From the NCBI GenBank assembly GCA_029218445.1, contig JAQXRI010000129.1:1-53055 (forward strand): a stretch of 53,055 nt of DNA, read 5' to 3'. The position numbers were made by a program, and so were the translations under genes. The DNA is from Prevotellaceae bacterium. GTDB taxonomy: Bacteria; Bacteroidota; Bacteroidia; Bacteroidales; Bacteroidaceae. Below, piece after piece: positions 8,183-18,063 of this stretch. Positions within the stretch are counted from its first letter, which is position 1. Every line of letters begins with the position of its first letter. The notes beneath the pieces are model-generated. The model saw nothing but the letters and a program-made list of their open reading frames with translations, did no database searches and was not told where the DNA came from.

Positions 8183-9628
8183 ATGACAGACAAGAACGCA
8201 TTTGTACGTCAGGTGGCGGAGCAGAAATATGAGTACGGCTTCACCACCGACGTGCATACTGAAATAATAGAGAAGGGACTCAACGAGGATGTCGTTCGCC
8301 TCATTTCATCAAAGAAAGGTGAACCTGAATGGATGCTCGACTTCCGCTTGCGTGCCTTCCGCCATTGGCAGAAGATGAGCCAGCCTACATGGGGGCACGT
8401 TACGGTGCCGCCCATTGACTATCAGGCCATATCATATTATGCCGACCCTTTGGCACAAAAGAAGAAGCAGGAGAACAAGGAAATCGACCCTGAGCTGATG
8501 AAGACTTTCGACAAGCTCGGCATTCCGCTTGAGGAGCGGCTGGCACTTAGCGGCACAGCCGTTGACGCCATCATGGACTCGGTGTCGGTGAAGACGACCT
8601 TTAAGGAGAAACTTGCCGAAAAGGGAGTCATATTCTGCTCCATTGGCGAGGCCATAAAGGAACACTCTGAACTCGTAAGGCAGTATTTGGGCACTGTGGT
8701 GCCTTACAGCGACAACTTCTTCGCGGCTTTGAACAGTGCCGTCTTCAGCGACGGCTCGTTTGTGTATATCCCCAAGGGAGTGCGCTGCCCGATGGAATTG
8801 AGCAGCTATTTCCGCATCAACGCCCGCAATACAGGCCAGTTTGAACGAACCCTGATCGTTGCCGACGACGACGCTTACGTGTCGTATCTTGAAGGCTGCA
8901 CGGCTCCGATGCGCGACGAAAACCAGTTGCACGCAGCCATTGTGGAGATTGTCGTGATGAACAATGCCGAAGTGAAGTATTCTACCGTGCAGAACTGGTA
9001 TCCGGGCGACGAGAAGGGAAAGGGCGGAGTGCTCAACCTTGTAACAAAGCGCGGCGACCTGCGCGGCGTTAACAGCAAACTCTCGTGGACTCAGGTCGAG
9101 ACAGGCTCGGCCATCACATGGAAGTATCCATCGTGTTTGCTTCGTGGCGACAACTCTCAGGCGGAGTTCTACAGTGTTGCCGTGACCAACAACTATCAGG
9201 AGGCCGACACGGGAACGAAAATGATTCACATGGGGAGAAACACCAAGAGTACCATCATCTCAAAAGGCATATCGGCAGGCCACAGCCAAAACTCTTACAG
9301 AGGCCTTGTAAGGGCGACGGCCAATGCCGACAACGCCCGAAACTACTCGTCGTGCGACTCGCTGCTGCTCGGGAGCGACTGTGGAGCGCACACATTCCCC
9401 TACATGGACATTCACAACGACACTGCCATCGTCGAACATGAGGCTACGACGAGCAAAATCAGCGAAGACCAGCTCTTCTACTGCAATCAGCGCGGCATTC
9501 CCACAGAACAGGCCGTAGGACTCATTGTCAACGGCTATGCCAAGGAGGTGCTCAACAAGCTGCCGATGGAGTTTGCCGTTGAGGCGCAAAAGTTGCTCAG
9601 CGTATCGTTGGAAGGTACTGTGGGGTGA
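8183..9628 (+). CDS. sufB: Fe-S cluster assembly scaffold SufB
   Basis: SufB with SufC and SufD forms the cytosolic scaffold on which sulfur from SufS and iron are joined into Fe-S clusters. The 481-residue product has the family's usual length. It shows the N-terminal helical part ([15 protein letters not shown]), the beta-helix core with the [14 protein letters not shown] strand, and the conserved C-terminal stretch [21 protein letters not shown], which holds the active cysteine region. It heads sufB-sufC-sufD; sufS follows two genes later. The ATG lies 13 nt after the end of the 8-bp repeat array. Confidence 0.96.
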   Translation: MTDKNAFVRQVAEQKYEYGFTTDVHTEIIEKGLNEDVVRLISSKKGEPEWMLDFRLRAFRHWQKMSQPTWGHVTVPPIDYQAISYYADPLAQKKKQENKEIDPELMKTFDKLGIPLEERLALSGTAVDAIMDSVSVKTTFKEKLAEKGVIFCSIGEAIKEHSELVRQYLGTVVPYSDNFFAALNSAVFSDGSFVYIPKGVRCPMELSSYFRINARNTGQFERTLIVADDDAYVSYLEGCTAPMRDENQLHAAIVEIVVMNNAEVKYSTVQNWYPGDEKGKGGVLNLVTKRGDLRGVNSKLSWTQVETGSAITWKYPSCLLRGDNSQAEFYSVAVTNNYQEADTGTKMIHMGRNTKSTIISKGISAGHSQNSYRGLVRATANADNARNYSSCDSLLLGSDCGAHTFPYMDIHNDTAIVEHEATTSKISEDQLFYCNQRGIPTEQAVGLIVNGYAKEVLNKLPMEFAVEAQKLLSVSLEGTVG

Positions 9629-9660
9629 GATTTAACTCCCAAAATATAAAAAGTATAATT

Positions 9661-10413
9661 ATGTTAGAAGTAAGAGATTTGTGCGCCAGAATTGGCGATA
9701 AGGAAATATTGAGAGGCATCAACCTCACCATCAACGATGGCGAAGTACACGCCATAATGGGACCCAACGGTTCGGGAAAGTCAACGCTCAGTGCGGTGCT
9801 CGTTGGCAATCCGCTGTATGAGGTTACAAGCGGAACGGCAACGTTCAACGGCAAGGACCTGCTGGCGATGAAGCCTGAGGACAGGGCACACGAGGGACTT
9901 TTCCTTTCGTTCCAGTATCCTGTGGAGATTCCCGGTGTTTCGATGACCAATTTCATGCGTGCCGCCATCAACGAGAAGCGTAAGTATGAGGGCAAGGAGC
10001 CAATGCCTGCAGGCGAGTTCCTGAAGCTCATGCGCGAGAAGCGTGCCATCGTTGAGCTTGACTCGAAGCTCGCTAACCGTTCGGTCAACGAAGGATTCAG
10101 CGGCGGAGAGAAGAAACGTAACGAAATATTTCAGATGGCCATGCTTGAACCGAAACTCTCCATACTCGACGAGACCGATTCGGGTCTTGACGTTGACGCC
10201 ATGCGCATTGTGGCCGAGGGAGTAAACAAGCTGCATACTCCTGAGACAAGCACCATTGTCATAACTCATTACGACCGCCTGCTTGAGATGATAAAGCCCG
10301 ACGTGGTGCATGTGCTCTACAAGGGACGCATAGTCAAGACCGCCGGCCCTGAACTTGCAAAGGAAATACAGGAACGTGGTTACGACTGGATAAAGGCGGA
10401 GATTGAAAGTTGA
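9661..10413 (+). CDS. sufC: Fe-S assembly ATPase SufC
   Basis: SufC is the ABC-type ATPase of the SufBCD scaffold; it is cytosolic and not part of a transporter. I start it at ATG 9661 (MLEVRDLCARIG, 250 residues); the frame is open upstream into the end of sufB but those codons are not part of the family. Visible motifs: Walker A GPNGSGKST (34-42, K40), SufC-type signature GFSGGEKKRNEIFQM, Walker B with LSILDETDSGLD, and the switch His in VITHYDRLL. It lies 32 nt after sufB. Confidence 0.96.
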   Translation: MLEVRDLCARIGDKEILRGINLTINDGEVHAIMGPNGSGKSTLSAVLVGNPLYEVTSGTATFNGKDLLAMKPEDRAHEGLFLSFQYPVEIPGVSMTNFMRAAINEKRKYEGKEPMPAGEFLKLMREKRAIVELDSKLANRSVNEGFSGGEKKRNEIFQMAMLEPKLSILDETDSGLDVDAMRIVAEGVNKLHTPETSTIVITHYDRLLEMIKPDVVHVLYKGRIVKTAGPELAKEIQERGYDWIKAEIES

Positions 10414-10428
10414 ACATTGAAAGTTGAA
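10402..10428. repeat. 13-bp direct repeat at the sufC/sufD junction
   Basis: ATTGAAAGTTGAA occurs at 10402-10414 and again at 10416-10428. The first copy contains the sufC stop codon, the second lies just before the sufD start. It looks like a small local duplication that lengthened the spacer. Confidence 0.7.
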
Positions 10429-10436
10429 GAATAAAA

Positions 10437-11774
10437 GTGAGTAATCAGTATATAGAATTGTATGACGAGTGCCGTTCTATGATTCATAGGCACAGTGCCG
10501 ACGTGATGAATGCCGTGCGCGACGAAGCCTTCGCTGACTTCAAGCGTTTGGGCATTCCTACGAAGAAGCTCGAAAGGTATAAATATACCGACATGACGAA
10601 GCTCTTCGAGCCCAACTACGGCCTGAACCTCAATCGTCTCGACATTCCCGTAAATCCATACGACGCTTTCCGTTGCGATGTCCCCAATCTGTCCACTTCG
10701 CTTTATTTTGTAGTCAACGACGCCTTTTACAAGAAAAACGACCCCAAGGCTCCGCTGCCGGAAGGAGTGGTCATTGGCTCGTTGAAGGCCGAGGCGGAGA
10801 AGAATCCGCAACTCATTGGGAAGTATTATTCTAAGCTCGCCAAGACGAGCGAAGACGGAATAACCGCACTCAACACTATGTTGGCGCAGGACGGACTCTT
10901 CGTTTACGTGCCAAAGAATGTGGTTGTCGAGCGTGCCGTGCAGGTGATAAACATACTGCGCTCGGACGTTGACCTCATGGTCAACCGCAGGGTGCTGATT
11001 GTTGTCGAGGAAGGCGCTGAGGTAAAGCTCCTTTTCTGCGACCATGCCGCCGACGACCGCCATTTCCTCGCTACGCAGGTAATTGAGGCTTACGTAGGCC
11101 GCAACGCATCGCTCGACCTCTATTGTCTTGAGGAAACCCACGAGAAAAACGTGCGCGTTAGCAACCTTTACATCGACCAGGAGGCCGACAGCCGCGTCAA
11201 CCACAATATTATAACGCTACACAATGGAGTAACCCGCAACCGCACCGACCTCACCTTCAGCGGTGAAGGGGCCGAGTGTGTGCTCAACGGATGCGTCATT
11301 GCCGACAAGAACCAGGTTGTTGACAACAATACACTCATCGACCACAAGGTGGGACACTGCAACAGCCGAGAGCTTTACAAGTATGTGCTCAACGGCAAGG
11401 CTGTAGGCGCCTTTGCGGGTCGTGTGCTTGTGCGCCATGGCGCACAGAAGACCACCTCCGAAGAGCGCAACCAAAATATCTGCGCCACACGCGAGGCACG
11501 CATGTACACCCAGCCCATGCTCGAAATCTATGCCGACGACGTGAAGTGCAGCCACGGCTCTACTGTGGGTCAGCTCAACGACGCTGCAATGTTCTACATG
11601 CAACAGCGCGGCATCTCGCTGAAAGAGGCCAAGCTACTGCTTGAGTTTGCCTTCATCAACGAGGTTATCGACACCATGAAGCTTGAGCCGCTGCGCGACC
11701 GCCTGCACCATCTTGTCGAGAAGCGCTTCCGTGGCGAACTGAGCAAATGTGAGGGATGCAAGCTGTGTAAGTGA
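10437..11774 (+). CDS. sufD: Fe-S cluster assembly protein SufD
   Basis: SufD pairs with SufB in the SufBC2D scaffold and helps iron entry. The 445-residue product starts at GTG 10437 (MSNQYIELYDECRS), 23 nt after sufC; no better ATG lies nearby. It shows the family's beta-helix region and the conserved C-terminal core (KCSHGSTVGQLNDAAMFYMQ, RGISLKEAKLLL). The last residues form a cysteine cluster, CEGCKLCK (C-x2-C-x2-C), absent from E. coli SufD; I cannot tell from here how widespread this tail is. Confidence 0.95.
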   Translation: MSNQYIELYDECRSMIHRHSADVMNAVRDEAFADFKRLGIPTKKLERYKYTDMTKLFEPNYGLNLNRLDIPVNPYDAFRCDVPNLSTSLYFVVNDAFYKKNDPKAPLPEGVVIGSLKAEAEKNPQLIGKYYSKLAKTSEDGITALNTMLAQDGLFVYVPKNVVVERAVQVINILRSDVDLMVNRRVLIVVEEGAEVKLLFCDHAADDRHFLATQVIEAYVGRNASLDLYCLEETHEKNVRVSNLYIDQEADSRVNHNIITLHNGVTRNRTDLTFSGEGAECVLNGCVIADKNQVVDNNTLIDHKVGHCNSRELYKYVLNGKAVGAFAGRVLVRHGAQKTTSEERNQNICATREARMYTQPMLEIYADDVKCSHGSTVGQLNDAAMFYMQQRGISLKEAKLLLEFAFINEVIDTMKLEPLRDRLHHLVEKRFRGELSKCEGCKLCK

Positions 11775-11821
11775 CGAAAAAGATGTGACGAAACTGAATA
11801 AACCAACAACAAACAACAGGT

Positions 11822-12535
11822 ATGAAAACAATACAAGTCCTTTTAGTCATTGCACTGCTGTCAACCACCTGTTGCCTAAATGCACAGACATTTGCAGGAG
11901 ACAGAAATTTCGATGGACTGCACAAGAATGAAGTACAGGGCTACTTGCAGTCGGGCGACAACATCATCACCGGATTCTTCATCGGCATGACCGGCGTCTA
12001 TACGCGCCATTTCGACAAGCATTGGTCGGTGAGGGGTGGTGCCCACTATCAGGTGCAAAAGGGACTCTTTGGTTTTTCGGGTGAAGGCGTTTACCACTTT
12101 TCAAAAGGGTATTCTGACTTCTATCTCTCGGCGAAGGCCTTCTACAACCGTTACGATAAATACAAGACCGACGAGTACAATGCCAACGTATCGTTGACAT
12201 GGCAGACACCATATTTCGACCTTACCGTAGGCGAGTCGTTCATCACCTACAACCTTCTCGCCAGCACCTACACCGAGCCGCTCACGCTGACCTTCGGCAC
12301 GGGGGTCAACATACGTCCGCGCTGGGAAAAGTGGAACGTGGGAGCTTTTTTCCGAAACTACGACGAATTCTACTATGAGAACTGGAACATCAACTGGGGC
12401 TTCAGAGGTATGGGTACGCTCGCCGACAACCTAAAGCTCCTGGCCGAACTCAACATACGTCCCGCAGGCAGCATGAGCCAGTTGGCATCGAAATATGAAA
12501 CAACCGTTAAAATAGGACTGAAATACGTATGGTAA
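11822..12535 (+). CDS. predicted outer-membrane beta-barrel protein, unknown role
   Basis: The 237-residue product has a signal peptide (1-21, ending LNA-QT). The rest consists of alternating hydrophobic/polar strands rich in Tyr, Trp, Phe and Gly (for example GGAHYQVQKGLFGFSGEGVYHF and FRGMGTLADNLKLLAELNIR) and ends in an aromatic residue (GLKYVW), as outer-membrane barrels do. I do not recognise a named family. It starts 47 nt after sufD and overlaps the next gene by 7 nt, so it is probably co-transcribed and translationally coupled with the phosphoesterase lipoprotein. Confidence 0.75.
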   Translation: MKTIQVLLVIALLSTTCCLNAQTFAGDRNFDGLHKNEVQGYLQSGDNIITGFFIGMTGVYTRHFDKHWSVRGGAHYQVQKGLFGFSGEGVYHFSKGYSDFYLSAKAFYNRYDKYKTDEYNANVSLTWQTPYFDLTVGESFITYNLLASTYTEPLTLTFGTGVNIRPRWEKWNVGAFFRNYDEFYYENWNINWGFRGMGTLADNLKLLAELNIRPAGSMSQLASKYETTVKIGLKYVW

Positions 12536-13542
12536 ACAATACAAACATTTCTCGCTTACTGCTTGCAGCGACAGTAGCCATGGCCGGCCTTTATGCACTG
12601 TCTTCATGCGACAAGGTCAGCGCCACGGGCATCCTTGTAGGTGGCACTGGAGTTGACGACCGTGTAGAGATGTCATATCTGTATTATAAGAATGAACTCT
12701 CTTCGGGTGTAACAAGCATTGTCGATGGCGACTACACGTTTCTCGTCGGAGCCGACAGCCACATTGCCGAAGACACCTGCCGACTGGCAGAGATGTTTCA
12801 GATAAGTTTAGAAAACGAAGACCTCTTCTGCGCCCACCTCGGCGACCTTGCCGACACGAAGCCCGAATATTATATACTGACACGCCAGTGTGTGGCCGGA
12901 GCCAAACGCAGGTTTGTAGAGAAGTATTATGACTATGAGGATGAATTCAAAGATTACGTCAAAGACAAGGAGACGGGCGATGTGTCGTCCTACGACGATG
13001 TCGTCTTCCCGTTCTTTCCCGTTGTCGGCAACCACGACATCACCCACAACGGATGGGCCTTGTTTCAGTCCATCTTCGGCTCGTCGTTCTACGAGTTTGA
13101 CGTTTTTGTCGATGGCACCGAAGTCTATGACCATTTCATCTTCCTCGATTCTGCCAACGGCACCTTTGGCCGCAAGCAACTTGACTACATCGAGGAAGGC
13201 TTAATGGATGCAGACGAGGAGACAGTGCATCTGCGCAATACGTTTGTCTTCACCCACACCAACTTCTTCCGTCCCAGCCGCACGCAGTTCGCCTCGACTC
13301 TTCCGCGAGAAGAGATGTACTACATGCTTAACAAGTTTGAGCAATGGCAGTGTACCGCCGTGTTCTGCGGTCATGTACATGCCTGGGACCAGCGCAGGTT
13401 CGGCACCGTCGAGTATTTCACCCTCGACTCGATGGGCGAGCGCAACAGTCCCGCAGCGGGCGAATATCTCGTGAGGGTGACATGCAAGAAGAACGGGGAG
13501 GTGAAGTATGAGAAGGTTCGAATGAACTATGAGGCGAAATAA
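12529..13542 (+). CDS. calcineurin-like metallophosphoesterase lipoprotein
   Basis: A membrane-anchored phosphoesterase of unknown substrate. Residues 1-27 are a lipoprotein signal with lipobox LSSC (C27). The metal-binding motifs of the family are visible in order: ADSH (75-78), GDLAD with G105-D106, GNHD (167-170), FTHTN and GHVHAWD. The 337-residue length fits a single catalytic domain. Its start overlaps the end of the beta-barrel gene (TGG TAA / ATG GTA), which suggests the two act together in the envelope. It lies in the middle of the suf genes; no functional link to Fe-S assembly is evident. Confidence 0.88.
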   Translation: MVNNTNISRLLLAATVAMAGLYALSSCDKVSATGILVGGTGVDDRVEMSYLYYKNELSSGVTSIVDGDYTFLVGADSHIAEDTCRLAEMFQISLENEDLFCAHLGDLADTKPEYYILTRQCVAGAKRRFVEKYYDYEDEFKDYVKDKETGDVSSYDDVVFPFFPVVGNHDITHNGWALFQSIFGSSFYEFDVFVDGTEVYDHFIFLDSANGTFGRKQLDYIEEGLMDADEETVHLRNTFVFTHTNFFRPSRTQFASTLPREEMYYMLNKFEQWQCTAVFCGHVHAWDQRRFGTVEYFTLDSMGERNSPAAGEYLVRVTCKKNGEVKYEKVRMNYEAK

Positions 13543-13575
13543 GCTGTTGCTCCTTAACTCCTGAAAAACTAATAT

Positions 13576-14790
13576 ATGTACGATTTAAACAATATACGCA
13601 AGGATTTTCCTATTCTGTCGAGAGAAGTTTATGGCAAGCCGCTTGTATATCTCGACAATGCCGCCACAACACAAAAGCCGTTGTGCGTGCTTGACGCAAT
13701 GCGCGACGAATACCTCAACGTTAACGCCAACGTTCACCGTGGCGTACACTATCTCTCGCAGCAGGCCACCGACCTGCATGAGGCTGCACGCGAAACGGTG
13801 CGCCGATTCATCAATGCAGGCAGCACGAGCGAGATAGTTTTTACGCGCGGCACCACCGAAGGACTCAATCTTGTGGCGTCGTCGTTCAGCGAGGAGATGA
13901 TGGGTGAGGGCGACGAGGTCATCATCTCGGTCATGGAACACCACTCTAACATCGTGCCTTGGCAACTTCAGGCAGCCAAACGCGGCATTGCCATAAGGGT
14001 GATACCAATGGACGACGACGGCAGGCTCGACATTGAGGCCTATGAGACACTGTTCAGCGAAAGGACGCGCCTTGTAAGCGTGGCGCATGTGAGCAATGTG
14101 CTGGGAACTGTCAACCCGGTAAAGGAGATGGCCCGCATTGCCCACGACCACGGAGTTCCCATCATGGTTGACGGCGCGCAGTCAACACCACATTTCCGCG
14201 TTGACGTGAAGGACCTCGACTGCGACTTCTTTGTTTTCAGCGGCCATAAGATGTATGGACCTACGGGCATTGGCGTGCTCTACGGCAAGGAAGAGTGGCT
14301 CGACAGGCTTCCGCCATACCAAGGCGGCGGAGAGATGATTGAAAGCGTGTCGTTTGAGAAGACCACTTTCGAGAGGCTGCCATTCAAGTTTGAGGCCGGC
14401 ACGCCTGACTATGTGGCGACCCATGGCTTGGCAACGGCCATCGACTACGTTGAGCGCATAGGAATGGACAACATCGCCATGCACGAGCATGAACTGACCG
14501 AATACTGCATGCAGCGTCTTGCCTGCATCGACGGCATGAGGCTTTTGGGCAAAGTGCCCGGAAAGGACGCCGTGGTGTCGTTTCTCGTTGGCGATATTCA
14601 TCATCTTGACATGGGCACCCTGCTCGACCGCCTCGGCATAGCCGTGCGCACCGGCCATCACTGTGCGCAGCCACTGATGATACGCCTTGGAGTGCAGGGC
14701 ACTGTCCGTGCTTCCTTCGCACTCTACAACACAAAAGAGGAAATTGACGTTCTGGCCAATGGAATAGAACGTGTGTCAAAAATGTTTTGA
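13576..14790 (+). CDS. sufS: cysteine desulfurase SufS
   Basis: SufS is a PLP enzyme that removes sulfur from L-cysteine as a persulfide and passes it to the SufBCD scaffold. The 404-residue product matches the family length. The PLP lysine is K225 in [10 protein letters not shown] and the persulfide-carrying cysteine is C363 in RTGHHCAQP; both positions correspond to those of E. coli SufS. No sufE or sufU is seen in the window, so the sulfur relay partner must be elsewhere or absent. It lies 33 nt after the lipoprotein gene. Confidence 0.96.
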   Translation: MYDLNNIRKDFPILSREVYGKPLVYLDNAATTQKPLCVLDAMRDEYLNVNANVHRGVHYLSQQATDLHEAARETVRRFINAGSTSEIVFTRGTTEGLNLVASSFSEEMMGEGDEVIISVMEHHSNIVPWQLQAAKRGIAIRVIPMDDDGRLDIEAYETLFSERTRLVSVAHVSNVLGTVNPVKEMARIAHDHGVPIMVDGAQSTPHFRVDVKDLDCDFFVFSGHKMYGPTGIGVLYGKEEWLDRLPPYQGGGEMIESVSFEKTTFERLPFKFEAGTPDYVATHGLATAIDYVERIGMDNIAMHEHELTEYCMQRLACIDGMRLLGKVPGKDAVVSFLVGDIHHLDMGTLLDRLGIAVRTGHHCAQPLMIRLGVQGTVRASFALYNTKEEIDVLANGIERVSKMF

Positions 14791-14801
14791 GCTTGTGGCT
14801 T

Positions 14802-15410
14802 ATGCTAAAGAACAACTATTTCGACGGCAAGATTGAGGCAGGCTGCGACGAGGCGGGGCGAGGTTGTCTTGCAGGCAGCGTTTTTGCGGCGGCTGTCATT
14901 CTGCCCCCCGACTATCAGAACGAGCTGCTCAACGACTCAAAGCAACTCACCGAGAAACGCCGATATGCCTTGCGCGAAGTTATCGAACGCGATGCCGTGG
15001 CTTGGGCCGTAGGCATAGTGACACCTGAGGAAATCGACCATATAAACATTCTCAACGCCTCCATCCTTGCCATGCACCGTGCGCTCGACCAGCTCAGCGT
15101 GCGTCCCGAAGCGGTAATTGTGGATGGAAACAGGTTCAAGCCATACGGGGCTTTGCCCTATGCCACAATAGTGAAAGGTGACGGAAAGTATCTCTCCATA
15201 GCCGCTGCAAGCATTCTTGCAAAGACATACCGCGACGACTACATGAACAAGCTGGACAATGAGTATCCACAATACGACTGGCACGGCAACAAAGGCTATC
15301 CTACCAAGAACCACCGCGAAGCAATAAGGCTGCATGGCGCAACCCCTTATCATCGCCGCAGTTTTAACCTGTTGGGCGACCGCCAGCTCGAACTGCCTTT
15401 TGAATATTGA
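14802..15410 (+). CDS. rnhB: ribonuclease HII
   Basis: RNase HII cuts RNA in RNA-DNA hybrids and removes single misinserted ribonucleotides. I start it at ATG 14802 ([14 protein letters not shown], 202 residues); a TTG at 14787 would overlap sufS. Visible catalytic residues: D16 and E17 in [13 protein letters not shown]108 in VDGNRF, and the late acidic region AKTYRDDYM. The C-terminal HRRSFN motif is also typical. It begins 11 nt after sufS on the same strand. Confidence 0.95.
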   Translation: MLKNNYFDGKIEAGCDEAGRGCLAGSVFAAAVILPPDYQNELLNDSKQLTEKRRYALREVIERDAVAWAVGIVTPEEIDHINILNASILAMHRALDQLSVRPEAVIVDGNRFKPYGALPYATIVKGDGKYLSIAAASILAKTYRDDYMNKLDNEYPQYDWHGNKGYPTKNHREAIRLHGATPYHRRSFNLLGDRQLELPFEY

Positions 15411-15444
15411 ATTAGCATTGTTTATTACACTATACTGGAACCAC

Positions 15445-16650
15445 ATGAAATCGTTAAAAGAATTGTTTCGTATTGGCATAGGGCCGTCGAGCAGCCACAC
15501 CATGGGTCCGCAGCGTGCCGCAAAAATGTTTCTGCAGCGCAACCCTAATGCCTCGTCTTTTGAAGTGACACTGTATGGCAGTCTTGCCGCCACTGGCAAG
15601 GGACACCAAACCGACGTGGCCATCGTAGGCGTACTGTCGGTGGCGGCTCCCACCGAACTTGTTTGGCAACCGTCGGTGTTCCTGCCATATCATCCTAACG
15701 GCATGCGCTTCGTGGCCAAGGATCCCGAGGGCAATGTGGCCGACGACTGGACGGTGTACAGCGTAGGCGGCGGAGCTTTGTCGGAAGGTCCCGACGATAC
15801 TTCCATCGACACCCCCGACGTCTATTCGATGAATACCATGACCGAGATAATGAACTGGTGCTATGCCAACGGACGAAGCTATTGGGAATATGTTGACCTT
15901 ACCGAGGGACCCGACATTTGGGACTATCTCATGGAGGTGTGGAAGACAATGCAGGCGGCTGTCGAGCGCGGCATCAACACCGAAGGCCGTCTGCCCGGAC
16001 CGCTCAACCTCTCGCGCAAGGCCAGCGTCTATTACGTTAAGGCGTCGGGCTATCAGCGCAATCTCCAAACCCGCGGCCTCGTCTATTCCTATTCGCTTGC
16101 AGTGAGCGAGGAGAACGCTTCGGGTGGCGTTATCGTCACTGCCCCCACATGTGGCTCGTGCGGAGTGCTGCCTGCTGTGCTCTACCATCTCTCGCGCGGT
16201 CATGGATTCAGCGACGAACGCATACTACATGCCATAGCCACTGCCGGCATCGTGGGCAATGTGGCAAAGCAGAATGCCTCGATATCAGGTGCCGACGTCG
16301 GTTGCCAGGGAGAGGTGGGAGTAGCCTGTGCCATGGCCTCTGCAGCTGCCTGCCAACTGTTTGGCGGTAGTCCGTCGCAGATAGAGTATGCCGCCGAAAT
16401 GGGCCTTGAGCACCATCTTGGCATGACCTGCGACCCCGTTTGCGGCCTTGTGCAGATACCATGCATCGAGCGCAACGCCTTTGCGGCAGCCCGTGCCTTG
16501 GACAGCAACATCTATGCCTCGTTCTCCGACGGCATCCACCGCGTATCATACGACAAGGTGGTGAAGGTGATGAAAAAAACAGGCCACGACCTGCCTTCGC
16601 TTTATAAGGAGACGAGCGAAGGCGGATTGGCCACTACTCTCGATTTATAA
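15445..16650 (+). CDS. sdaA: L-serine ammonia-lyase, iron-sulfur type
   Basis: Deaminates L-serine to pyruvate using a [4Fe-4S] cluster. I use ATG 15445 (MKSLKELFRIGIG, 401 residues, one-chain form with both domains). The N-terminal motif GPSSSHTMGP is present. Predicted cluster ligands C287, C329 and C340 keep exactly the 42- and 11-residue spacing of the E. coli enzyme (CQGEVGVAC, CDPVCGLVQIPC). It follows rnhB by 34 nt. Its stop codon directly abuts the stop of the convergent hydrolase gene. Confidence 0.95.
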   Translation: MKSLKELFRIGIGPSSSHTMGPQRAAKMFLQRNPNASSFEVTLYGSLAATGKGHQTDVAIVGVLSVAAPTELVWQPSVFLPYHPNGMRFVAKDPEGNVADDWTVYSVGGGALSEGPDDTSIDTPDVYSMNTMTEIMNWCYANGRSYWEYVDLTEGPDIWDYLMEVWKTMQAAVERGINTEGRLPGPLNLSRKASVYYVKASGYQRNLQTRGLVYSYSLAVSEENASGGVIVTAPTCGSCGVLPAVLYHLSRGHGFSDERILHAIATAGIVGNVAKQNASISGADVGCQGEVGVACAMASAAACQLFGGSPSQIEYAAEMGLEHHLGMTCDPVCGLVQIPCIERNAFAAARALDSNIYASFSDGIHRVSYDKVVKVMKKTGHDLPSLYKETSEGGLATTLDL

Positions 16651-17850
16651 GTTGCGGTTGAAAAAGTCGAGCGTACGCTCCTGAATGGCTTTGCCGCACG
16701 AGTGGGGAACTTCAAACAGCTCTGTTTCGAGTTTCCCACTCGCTTTTTGACTGTCCCACACCTCGTGCATCGTCTGGAAGGCGGCATTGGTGCCGCGTAT
16801 GGGAAACAGATGGTCCTTCGTTCCGTTGACGAACAGCATGGCCTTCGGGCAGGCGAGGCTTGCAATGTGCGGATAGTCGAGATATTGCCGCAGTCCGGGT
16901 ATGCAGTTGGCAAATCCGCCATATTCCCTCTTCTTGTCCTTCACCGACATCTGCACGTCGGTGGTGGTCATCCAGCAGACGGCCGCTCCGGCCTTTATCC
17001 TGTCGCTCAGTGCCGCCAGCATCCATGCCCTGTAGCCGCCCATCGAGCATCCCATGCACCCCATGCGTTCACTGTCAACCATAGGCAACGTTGCCATAAA
17101 TTCCATCGAGGCAATGTCGTCGTAGGTCATGAAAGCCGACATGTCGCGTCCCAGCATCATCATGTTTCCGCATATTATGTCGTATTTGCTGCGGTCAACG
17201 CCTTCCTCACGTCCTCTTTCGCCCCACATGGGAGCGTCCATCGAAAACACTACATATCCGTTGCGGGCAAAGTAGTCGCCGGCGTATTGGCCGTCATACA
17301 GCTTTTCGGCCCAACGGTCGGCGTCGTTCACCACAGCAGTATCAACGTCAAACGGCCTCACCATTTTTTCTTTTCCTATATACAAGTGTCCGCCGTGGTC
17401 GTGCAGCATGTTTATTGCCGGAAATGGCCCTTTGCCGTCGGGCACGAGCAGATAGGCCGTTATGCGCGAGTAGGCGTTGATGTTCAGTGCGATGCGTTTT
17501 GCGGTGTATCCGTCGCGTTGTTCCTCGCTCGTCACCTCCATCTGCCAGCTCTTGGCCGCCTTGGGCGGAGTCATCATGCACTCCAGCACCTTCTCCCTTG
17601 CCGTTTTCTTCCACTTGTTGTAGTCTTTCTCGGGTGCATTGCCCCAAGCCAATGGATATGTCAGTTCCTGCTTCAGTTGCTCCACATAGCATGGCAGGTC
17701 GAATGTAAACTCGAAGTTCTCCCTTTTCTGTACCGCCTTTTTCTTCTGTGCCCACACGGGCATGGCCATTGCCACGCAAGCAAGTATTGCCACCTGCTTT
17801 AGTGTCCATCCCATGATTGTGCGGCCATCGGCAATTATTTTCTTCTTCAT
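16645..17850 (-). CDS. secreted alpha/beta hydrolase (dienelactone hydrolase / acetyl-xylan-esterase-like)
   Basis: The 401-residue product has an N-terminal export signal whose hydrophobic core is VAILACVAMAMPVWA; the start may be ATG 17850 or the internal ATG 12 codons later (MGWTLKQVAIL). The fold's catalytic triad is visible: nucleophile Ser in GCSMGG, Asp in NGTKDHLFP and His in VPHSCG. Large hydrolases of this kind in Bacteroidota often act as carbohydrate esterases, but the substrate here is unknown. It has its own promoter at 17949-17981 and faces sdaA tail to tail with a 6-bp overlap. Confidence 0.85.
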   Translation of the reverse strand: MKKKIIADGRTIMGWTLKQVAILACVAMAMPVWAQKKKAVQKRENFEFTFDLPCYVEQLKQELTYPLAWGNAPEKDYNKWKKTAREKVLECMMTPPKAAKSWQMEVTSEEQRDGYTAKRIALNINAYSRITAYLLVPDGKGPFPAINMLHDHGGHLYIGKEKMVRPFDVDTAVVNDADRWAEKLYDGQYAGDYFARNGYVVFSMDAPMWGERGREEGVDRSKYDIICGNMMMLGRDMSAFMTYDDIASMEFMATLPMVDSERMGCMGCSMGGYRAWMLAALSDRIKAGAAVCWMTTTDVQMSVKDKKREYGGFANCIPGLRQYLDYPHIASLACPKAMLFVNGTKDHLFPIRGTNAAFQTMHEVWDSQKASGKLETELFEVPHSCGKAIQERTLDFFNRNL

Positions 17851-17948
17851 AGTTAGTCGTGTTATAATAATTTCAGTTGGTAGTATTCCACCTTAAATAT
17901 ATTAATTGTAATGCTTTGCTCATTGTGTTGAACATCACGATTCGGCCT

Positions 17949-17981
17949 GCAAATATACGCATATATTCGATTACAGCCAAA
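17949..17981 (-). promoter_or_regulatory. promoter of the alpha/beta hydrolase gene
   Basis: On the minus strand TATATTTGC (complement of 17949-17957) lies 20 bp downstream of TTTG (complement of 17978-17981). The 5' leader would be about 90 nt. Confidence 0.8.
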
Positions 17982-18063
17982 AATATACTCGTTTTTTTCA
18001 TTTCCCTTCAATAAAAAATGTGCGCTAAGTGAGTCCTATGTTTTTTCTTCCCAAGGAAGTTTG

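Noticed and set aside
16702..17802. Plus-strand open frame of 366 codons opposite the hydrolase
   Set aside because: It is a shadow frame with no recognisable domain; the minus-strand gene has a signal peptide, catalytic triad and promoter.
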